NCBI RefSeq assembly: GCF_013387465.1
Contig: NZ_VYGV01000007.1
Coordinates: 306,549 to 370,548, forward strand
DNA: 64,000 nucleotides
Reading direction: 5' to 3'
Origin: Hydrogenophaga aromaticivorans
Lineage (GTDB): Bacteria > Pseudomonadota > Gammaproteobacteria > Burkholderiales > Burkholderiaceae_C
Shown here: piece by piece, positions 57,725-64,000 of the stretch
Numbering within the stretch: the first letter of the stretch is position 1
Layout of the letters: each line of letters begins with the position of its first letter
Program-made: the position numbers and the translations under genes
The notes under the pieces: generated by a model
What the model was told of the DNA's origin: nothing
What the model saw: only the letters and a program-made list of their open reading frames with translations
Database searches by the model: none

Positions 57725-59385
57725 TGAAACTCAGCTGTGCAGCGGCGGCGGCCCTTGTCACGTGTTCGACCTACGCCCAGGTTGTCGTTCCTCCGTCGGC
57801 CGATCCGGGCGCCTTGCAGCAACGCCGCATCGAGGAAGATCAGCGCCGCCTGGAGCAGGAGCGCCTGGAGCGCACACCGGCCGTGGCGCCGGTGATCGAA
57901 GCGCCGAAAGCGCCTGCGACCGCGCCGGTGGCCAGCCAGGTGCGCTTCAAGGTCAATGCGGTGAAGTTTGCGCCCGCGTCCGAGGTGCTTTCTGCCGAAG
58001 AGCTCAAGGCGCTGGCCGATGCGTTCGTGGGCAAGGAAGTCAGCTTTGCCGACCTGCAGCGCCTGGCAGAGCAGGTCAACGCGGCCTACCGCGAGCGCGG
58101 TGTGGTGACCGCGCGCGCCATCATCCCGCCACAGGATGTTTCCAGCGGGAACATCACCCTGCAGCTGGTCGAAGGCAAGCTGGGTGAAGTCCGGGTCAAG
58201 GGCAACGAATCCACGCGCGCGAGCTACGTCCTGAGCCGGGTGGATGCCGAGCCCGGCCGGCTGGTGGATCTGCCCACCCTGCAGACCAGTCTCTTGCGCT
58301 TCAACCGCACGAACACCGCGCAGTTGCGCGCGGAACTCAAGCCGGGACAGAGTTTTGGCAGCACCGATCTGGAAATCGGGATCATCGAACCCAAGCAGCA
58401 CAACTTCCGCATCGGCGTCGACAACCTGGGCAGCGAGGTGACGGGGGAAACCCGGGTGGGCTTGTCCTATTCCAACCAGAGCTTGCTGGGTTGGCGGGAT
58501 TCGTTGAGTCTGGCCGCGATGTCCGCCAGCGGTCTCAAGAGCTATTCCGTTGACTACGGCATCCCGGTCAGTCGCTCGGGCGGGCGCCTGAACCTCGCCC
58601 ACAACCAGGACGATACCCAGCTGAAGTACGGGCCCTTTGCCTCCCTGGGCATCACGGGCGAGTCCACCTCGACCGCTTTGTCGCTGCGTCAACCGATCCA
58701 CTTTGGGGAGCGCTCGCAAATCGACCTGCTCGCCAGCCTGCGCAAGCGCGATGTGGAAAACAAGGTCAGTGGTGTCTTTCTGTCCAGTACCGCCACGCAG
58801 GATGTGCAACTGGGTCTCGAGTACCAGTCTGCCGATGACTCGGGCCAGTGGCTGACGAGCTACTCGCTCTACAAGGGCGATGCAAAAACCGCTGGTGTGA
58901 GCAAACGCTACACGGTGGGCCGGGGTGCGCTGCGCCGAACGCAGTTTCTGGCCGCCGGCTGGGCTTTGCGTGGTGCGCTGTCGGCGCAGCACACCAGCAG
59001 CGATGAGTTGCCTTCCAGCGAGCATTTTTTCCTGGGTGGGGAAGGCAGCGTGCGCGGTTATCCGGTGGGGGCCTTTTCGGGTGACCAGGGTGCTTTGCTG
59101 AGTCTGGAGTTGCACCACCCGATCACCGGTCCGTCCGCCGAGGGCAGCGGTCAGGCGTATTCGGCCGCGGGCTTTTTCTTCGTGGACACCGGTCAGGTCC
59201 GGCAGATTCTGCCGCCCGACTCCACCCAGGACAAGACCAAGCGCCTGACCAGCCTGGGTTGGGGCGTGGAAGCGGCCATGGGGCGCTACCTGTCGGCGCG
59301 CGTGACGCTCGCCTATGCGTTGCGTGAGTTGCCGGAACAAAAGCGGCGCTACACGGCAAGCGTTCAGATCTACAGCCAGTTCTGA
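57724..59385 (+). CDS. TpsB outer-membrane transporter (FhaC/ShlB family)
   Basis: A 553-residue Omp85-superfamily transporter that exports the giant protein. A signal peptide (KLSCAAAAALVTCSTYAQ) is followed by a Glu/Arg-rich helix (about residues 30-55, like the plug helix H1 of FhaC), a proline-rich linker and POTRA-type domain(s) (from about residue 74, VRFKVNAVKF, to VRVKGN). The C-terminal half is a 16-strand beta-barrel ending in the aromatic TASVQIYSQF. The conserved barrel tetrad VRGY is at residues 443-446 (GGEGSVRGYPVG). The ATG at 57724 overlaps the exoprotein stop by one base (TGATG); an in-frame ATG at 57706 is also possible. Only the two genes are in this operon. Confidence 0.95.
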   Translation: MKLSCAAAAALVTCSTYAQVVVPPSADPGALQQRRIEEDQRRLEQERLERTPAVAPVIEAPKAPATAPVASQVRFKVNAVKFAPASEVLSAEELKALADAFVGKEVSFADLQRLAEQVNAAYRERGVVTARAIIPPQDVSSGNITLQLVEGKLGEVRVKGNESTRASYVLSRVDAEPGRLVDLPTLQTSLLRFNRTNTAQLRAELKPGQSFGSTDLEIGIIEPKQHNFRIGVDNLGSEVTGETRVGLSYSNQSLLGWRDSLSLAAMSASGLKSYSVDYGIPVSRSGGRLNLAHNQDDTQLKYGPFASLGITGESTSTALSLRQPIHFGERSQIDLLASLRKRDVENKVSGVFLSSTATQDVQLGLEYQSADDSGQWLTSYSLYKGDAKTAGVSKRYTVGRGALRRTQFLAAGWALRGALSAQHTSSDELPSSEHFFLGGEGSVRGYPVGAFSGDQGALLSLELHHPITGPSAEGSGQAYSAAGFFFVDTGQVRQILPPDSTQDKTKRLTSLGWGVEAAMGRYLSARVTLAYALRELPEQKRRYTASVQIYSQF

Positions 59386-59576
59386 CGAGCGGCGCCTTTG
59401 ACCGCGTTGACTTCAGCTCTGCCCTCCCTTGCGTCAACGGCGGTGCGCCGGGCGGACGCAGGGTCCGGGAAATAGGCGCCTTTCCCGCCCCAGCTCCACC
59501 GACCCGGGTGCAGAAATTGAGACAGAATGCGAGGAAGTTGTCGCAGCACACCGTGTGCGAAACGCCTTTATCCTCC

Positions 59577-62500
59577 ATGCCAGAAAACGAGACCCATCTG
59601 ACGACTGGCGACTGCCCGGTCGAGACGCCTGCCTCGTCTTCCTTGGCCGCCTGTGTCACCGATCCGTCGCTTTTTGAGGCGATGTTCCTGTCCATGCCCG
59701 TGGCGGCCAGCCTGAGTCGCATGGCGGACGGCCGGCTCCTGGCCGTGAACGATGCCTGGGTTGAACTGTGTGGCGTGCCCCGCGAGGCGGCGCTGGGCCG
59801 CACGACGGTCGAGTTGGGTCACTGGGCTGACGCTGCGGACCGCGCCTGCTATGTGGCTTCGTTGTCACAGGCAGACAAGGTGGTCGATCTGCGCTTGAGC
59901 CACCACAAAACCCGGCGCATCTGTCTTCGAACCCGGCGGCTCGATATGGGTAGCGAGCCACTCTTGCTGGTGTACCTGACGGAAGTCGACAAGGAACAGG
60001 AGACCGAACTCGCCCTGCAGACGGCCAACCGGGAGCTGCAGCAACAGGTGGAACTGCACGGCGCCATCGAAGAGCTCGCGTGCGTGGGCCACTGGACCAA
60101 TGCCCCCAACGACCAGGACGTGCTCTGGTCACCCGGTCTGTTCGCCATCACCGGCCTGGATCCAACACCCTTGATGAGCCGCCGCGAAGGCCGCTCCGGC
60201 ATCCACCCGGAGGACATGCCGGCCTGGCAACGCGCGCGCGAGGCCAAAGACGGTCGCGAGGTGGAATACCGCTGGCAGCGGCCCGATGGCCAGCAGCGCT
60301 GGTTGCGCACCCGCATCAGCCAGACCGCGGTAGCGGGCAATCCGCAGACCGACTTCGGTGTGGTCCAGGACATCACGGCCGAGCGCGAAGCCACCCAGGC
60401 GCTGGCGGGCCAGCTGCGGTTCATCCAGAACATCGCGGCCCGGGTGCCGGGTCTGGTGTACCAGATACGCCGATACCCCGACGGCAGCAGCACGATTCCG
60501 TATGTGAACGACGCGGTGCACGAGATGGTGGAACTGGACCCCAACGACCTCGCGCGCGACGCCAGACTCTTTTATGAACGGGTGCACCCGGACGATCTTC
60601 CGCAGATGGTGGCGTCCCTGGATGCGTCCGCGCGCGATCTCACCCTGTGGCGGCAGGTCTATCGCATCCAGTTGCCCCGCGCAGGGCTGCGCTGGTACAG
60701 CGCGGAGGCGGTGCCGCAGCGCGAGGCCGATGGGTCGGTGCTCTGGCACGGATTCACTTTCGACGTCACCGAGGCCCGGATCGCGGCCCAGGCACTGGAG
60801 CGCCAGCACCGCATGCTCGACGCGGTGCGCCAGGCGCAAGCGGTTTTCATCGAAGCCGATGACAAGCGGCATGCCTTTGAAGGTTTGCTGGACGCGTTCC
60901 TGAGCGTGACCGGCAGCGGCTACGGGTTCGTGGGCGAGGTGATGTACGACATGCGCGAGCAGCCCTACCTCAAGACCCACGCCATCACCGACATCGCCTG
61001 GGACGAAGCCTCGCGGCGCCTGTACGACGCGCAGGTCGATGCGGGCATGGAGTTCCGCAACCTCAAGACCCTGTTCGGCCACGCCATGCTCACCGGCGAG
61101 ACGGTGATCGCCAACGACCCGGCCCACGATCCCCGATCGGGTGGACTGCCTTTCGGCCACCCGGACATGACGAGCTTTCTGGGCATTCCGATCGCTGTGG
61201 GCGACCGCCTGGTCGCGATGGTCGGTCTGGCGAACCAGCCCGGTGGTTACAGCCCCACCGATGTGGAGTTTCTGCAGCCGCTGCTGGGCGCCGTGCGCCA
61301 GCTGGTGCTGGCCTGGCGCGGGCATGCCGAACGCAAGCGGGCGCGCCTGCAGTTCCAGGCCACGAGTGCCCTGCTGGTCGAAAAAAGCGCAGCGCTGCAA
61401 GTGACGTTCGACAGCATGAGCCAGGGGCTGACCATGGTGGACTCGGACGGGCGGGTGCGGTTCTACAACCAGCGCATGCTGGCGCTGCTGGACCTGCCGG
61501 AGGCGTTGCTGGCCAGCCAGCCGCTCTTCAGCGAGGTGGCGGCGTTTCAGGTGAACCGGGGCGATTTTGGGGAAGACCTGAGCCTGGTGGATGTCTCGCT
61601 CCGGGCCGTTCTCGGGCAGGAGCCGCGAGTGGTGCCACCCGAGACGTATCTGCGGCGCACACACGACGGCCGGGTGCTGGAGATTTACACCCGCATGCTG
61701 CCCGAGGGAGGCATGGTGCGCACCTACACCGATGTCACCTCCTATGTCGAAACCGAGGACGCCCTGCGCGAGGAGCGGCAGCGGCTGCAGTGGGTGCTGG
61801 AGGCCACGCGTCCGGGCATCTGGGAAACCAATATCGAGACCTGGGCCATGACGATCAACGACCGTTGGGCCGAGATGCTGGGCTACACGGTCGAGGAACT
61901 GCAGCCCACCACGTTCGACACCTGGCGCGATCTGGTTCACCCCAGGGATCTGGAGCGGGCGCAGCGGGTGTTGCAGCGGCACTGGTCGGGCGAGTTGCCC
62001 TACTACGAGTGCGACGTCCGGATGCGCCACAAGGCGGGTCACTGGGTCTGGATCAACGACCGCGGCCGGGTTCACCGGCGCGATGACAGTGGCAAGGCGC
62101 TGTACATGTCGGGCACCCACCTCGACATCTCCGACCGGGTGGCTGCTCAGGAAGAAGTGCGTGCGCTCAACGCCACCCTGGAGCGGCGCGTGGCCGAGCG
62201 CACCGCCGAACTGGAGCGCTCCATGAAGGACATGGAGGCGATCTCGTACTCCATCGCGCACGACCTGCGCGCGCCGCTGCGCTCGGTCAACGGCTTTGCG
62301 TCGCTGATCGCGGAAGAAGAGGGCGAGCACCTGAGCCCGCTGGCTCGCGACATGTTCGGGCGCATCGCCCGCTCGTCGCGCAGCATGGGCCAGATGATCA
62401 CCGACATGCTGGAGCTGCTGCGCGTGGTGCGGGTGGATCTGGACGCCGTGCCGGTGGACATGAATGCGCTGGCGCACTCGGTGGTCGATACCCTGGCGCC

Positions 62501-62882
62501 CGATGTACCGCAGGCGCGCATCGATCTGCAGCCTTTGCCCGCGGTCATGGGCGACGCCACCTTGCTGCGGCAGGTGCTCGTCAATCTGATGGACAACGGG
62601 CTGAAGTACTCACGCCACCAGGCGCGGCCCGAGCTGGTGCTGGGCTTTGACGCGGAGCGGCAGGCCTTTTACCTGCGTGACAACGGCATGGGTTTCGACA
62701 TGGCCCATGCCGGCAAGCTGTTCGGCCTGTTCCAGCGCCTGCATGCGGGCTCCGAGGTGCCGGGCACCGGCGTCGGCCTGGCCATCGTGGCGCGCATCAT
62801 CGAGCGCCACGGCGGACGCATCTGGGCCAACGCAACGGCGGGGGCAGGCGCCACGTTCTGGTGGACGTTGCCTCTGCGCTGA
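59577..62882 (+). CDS. Multi-sensor histidine kinase: five PAS, one GAF, HisKA, HATPase
   Basis: A 1,101-residue protein with no membrane segments, so it is probably cytoplasmic. Visible modules in order: PAS about 30-145 (FLSMPVAASLSRMADGRLLA), PAS about 165-275 ending VVQDITAER, PAS about 280-405 ending TFDVTEAR, GAF about 415-580 (FLGIPIAVGDRLVAMVGLANQ), PAS about 605-725 (FDSMSQGLTMVDSDGRV), PAS about 735-855 (ending THLDISDR), a coiled coil, then HisKA with H895 in SIAHDLRAPLRSVNGF, and HATPase with NLMDNGLKYS, DNGMGFD and GTGVGLAIVARIIERHGG. No receiver domain is attached and no response regulator is adjacent. It lies 191 bases downstream of tpsB on the same strand, which makes a regulatory link to the adhesin possible but unproven. 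The ATG at 59577 was chosen; a start 69 bases upstream adds unrelated sequence. Confidence 0.92.
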   Translation: MPENETHLTTGDCPVETPASSSLAACVTDPSLFEAMFLSMPVAASLSRMADGRLLAVNDAWVELCGVPREAALGRTTVELGHWADAADRACYVASLSQADKVVDLRLSHHKTRRICLRTRRLDMGSEPLLLVYLTEVDKEQETELALQTANRELQQQVELHGAIEELACVGHWTNAPNDQDVLWSPGLFAITGLDPTPLMSRREGRSGIHPEDMPAWQRAREAKDGREVEYRWQRPDGQQRWLRTRISQTAVAGNPQTDFGVVQDITAEREATQALAGQLRFIQNIAARVPGLVYQIRRYPDGSSTIPYVNDAVHEMVELDPNDLARDARLFYERVHPDDLPQMVASLDASARDLTLWRQVYRIQLPRAGLRWYSAEAVPQREADGSVLWHGFTFDVTEARIAAQALERQHRMLDAVRQAQAVFIEADDKRHAFEGLLDAFLSVTGSGYGFVGEVMYDMREQPYLKTHAITDIAWDEASRRLYDAQVDAGMEFRNLKTLFGHAMLTGETVIANDPAHDPRSGGLPFGHPDMTSFLGIPIAVGDRLVAMVGLANQPGGYSPTDVEFLQPLLGAVRQLVLAWRGHAERKRARLQFQATSALLVEKSAALQVTFDSMSQGLTMVDSDGRVRFYNQRMLALLDLPEALLASQPLFSEVAAFQVNRGDFGEDLSLVDVSLRAVLGQEPRVVPPETYLRRTHDGRVLEIYTRMLPEGGMVRTYTDVTSYVETEDALREERQRLQWVLEATRPGIWETNIETWAMTINDRWAEMLGYTVEELQPTTFDTWRDLVHPRDLERAQRVLQRHWSGELPYYECDVRMRHKAGHWVWINDRGRVHRRDDSGKALYMSGTHLDISDRVAAQEEVRALNATLERRVAERTAELERSMKDMEAISYSIAHDLRAPLRSVNGFASLIAEEEGEHLSPLARDMFGRIARSSRSMGQMITDMLELLRVVRVDLDAVPVDMNALAHSVVDTLAPDVPQARIDLQPLPAVMGDATLLRQVLVNLMDNGLKYSRHQARPELVLGFDAERQAFYLRDNGMGFDMAHAGKLFGLFQRLHAGSEVPGTGVGLAIVARIIERHGGRIWANATAGAGATFWWTLPLR

Positions 62883-62903
62883 GGCCCTTGAGGCCTCGCG
62901 GCT

Positions 62904-63848
62904 TCAGAAGGGAGCGGCTTGCTCGGTGGGCGGGGCATCGTCCCCAGACGGCTCGTTGTGGCCGCTGGCATCAGCTTCTTCGGTCGAAGCCGCGAGCGGG
63001 CCTCTGGCCTGACGCACAGCCGCCTTGTCGCCCGCGCTGGCGAACTTGCTGTACTTGCCGATCGTGCTGACGAGCTGGCCGTAGATCTTGGGGTTGGCGG
63101 CCAGGCATTCCTTCTGTTCCAGGAAGTTGGCTTCGCCGGTGAAGTTGCCGACCAGGCCACCGGCTTCGGTCACCAGCAGCGCGCCCGCGGCCACGTCCCA
63201 GGGCGAAAGGCCCATTTCAAAGAAGCCGTCGGTGAAGCCGGCGGCCACATAGGCCAGGTCGAGCGCGGCCGAGCCGGGGCGGCGCACGCCAGCGCACTTG
63301 GGCATCACGTCGCCCAGCATCTGCATGTAGGTCGGGAAGGCATCGCCCGGGCGGAACGGAAAACCGGTGGAGAACAGGCACTCGCGCATGGCGATGCGCT
63401 TGGCCACGCGGATGCGGCGGTCGTTCATGTAGGCGCCGCGCCCGCGCGTGGCGCAGAAGAGGTCGTTGCGGCTCGGGTCGTAAATGACGGCCTGTTCCAG
63501 CTTGTTGCCCACCATGAGCGCGATGCTCACGCAGTAGACCGGGAAGCCGTGGATGAAGTTGGTGGTGCCGTCCAGCGGGTCGATGATCCAGACATGGTCT
63601 GCGCCACCGTGTTTGCCATCGCGCTTGCCCGACTCTTCGGCCCAGATGGCGTGGTCGGGGTAGGCGGTGAGCAGGGTGTCGATGATCGCGGCTTCGGCCG
63701 CGTGGTCGACTTCGGTCACGAAATCGTTGGTCTGCTTGGCCGAGACCCGGACCGACTCCACGTCCAGCGCGGCGCGGTTGATGATGGTGCCGGCAAGGCG
63801 AGCGGCCTTGATGGCCACGTTGAGCATGGGGTGGAGTGTGGACGACAT
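62904..63848 (-). CDS. suhB: Inositol monophosphatase family protein SuhB
   Basis: A 314-residue Mg-dependent phosphatase of the IMPase/FBPase superfamily. The metal-binding motifs are present: [20 protein letters not shown] and [15 protein letters not shown]. In enterobacteria SuhB also takes part in rRNA transcription antitermination. The C-terminal 45 residues ([19 protein letters not shown] and a Ser/Asp/Glu/Pro-rich tail) extend beyond the usual end near residue 265 and look disordered. The ATG at 63848 gives the normal start; the open frame extends 30 codons upstream. Confidence 0.95.
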   Translation of the reverse strand: MSSTLHPMLNVAIKAARLAGTIINRAALDVESVRVSAKQTNDFVTEVDHAAEAAIIDTLLTAYPDHAIWAEESGKRDGKHGGADHVWIIDPLDGTTNFIHGFPVYCVSIALMVGNKLEQAVIYDPSRNDLFCATRGRGAYMNDRRIRVAKRIAMRECLFSTGFPFRPGDAFPTYMQMLGDVMPKCAGVRRPGSAALDLAYVAAGFTDGFFEMGLSPWDVAAGALLVTEAGGLVGNFTGEANFLEQKECLAANPKIYGQLVSTIGKYSKFASAGDKAAVRQARGPLAASTEEADASGHNEPSGDDAPPTEQAAPF

Positions 63849-63984
63849 AAGTTGTGAACCTTTGCGCCGCAGCGGGCTGCGAGCGTGACAGTGGAAGAGC
63901 GGGAAGGCTGGACCCCAGGCGATGCGGGGCAGCGACAATCGGGGATTTTACCGTTTCAACACACCAAACACCTCACCGGAGCAA

Positions 63985-64000
63985 GTGCCCCACCCAGCAC
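63985..64000 (+). CDS. Possible start of the next gene, partial
   Basis: A GTG at 63985 begins VPHPA and runs off the window. GGAG lies three bases upstream, which is close for a ribosome binding site. In many Proteobacteria suhB is next to trmJ, the tRNA methyltransferase gene, and this divergent position fits, but five codons cannot identify it. Confidence 0.25.

Overview
The window looks like a chromosomal segment of a high-GC betaproteobacterium of the family Comamonadaceae (Hydrogenophaga/Acidovorax-like; genus not proven). The evidence is strong G/C third-position bias, a hut operon headed by a GntR-type HutC, a mutS-linked Anbu-type peptidase, GlnRS and SuhB of betaproteobacterial type, and long GC-rich palindromic spacers.

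Region 1 (1-5035) is a visibly AT-rich accessory island. It carries an EcsC/TerB-like protein, a small lipoprotein, a broken piece of a UvrD-like helicase, a small unknown protein and a three-gene ABC-3C-type predicted conflict system (HNH protein, small middle component, DUF2326 RecN-like ATPase). The ATPase gene is split by what looks like a one-base deletion near 3716. A bidirectional terminator closes the island.

Region 2 (5052-15300) is mostly housekeeping: glnS, a putative GH19 peptidoglycan hydrolase with an XVIPCD-like tail plus a lipoprotein that may be its immunity partner, glutaminase, a KefF/KefC-like efflux pair, a DUF924 protein, and a YjjJ-type HipA-family protein with a palindromic upstream site.

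Region 3 (15349-23547) is the histidine utilisation locus. Transporter-hutU-hutH-hutD-hutI-hutG run leftward and hutC runs divergently, separated by a palindromic HutC-type operator. The terminal hutG has an out-of-frame internal deletion, so the last step (formiminoglutamate to glutamate) may be lost.

Region 4 (23548-35824) holds two large imperfect palindromes, a 2TM/DUF2306/LytS/LytTR signalling operon, an NTF2-like protein, a DUF1439 lipoprotein, uppP, a DUF4118-PAS histidine kinase, and a mutS-anbu-hydrolase operon.

Region 5 (36199-62882) is dominated by one 21.4 kb gene for a 7,140-residue secreted adhesin-like protein (ESPR signal, TPS domain, tens of glycine/alanine-rich beta-helix-type repeats, three near-identical about 1.27 kb tandem units, a heptad coiled coil, and a C-terminal cysteine pair). 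Its outer-membrane TpsB transporter gene overlaps its stop codon. Together they form a two-partner secretion system. A 1,101-residue multi-PAS/GAF histidine kinase follows. The window ends with suhB on the minus strand and possibly the first codons of a divergent gene.
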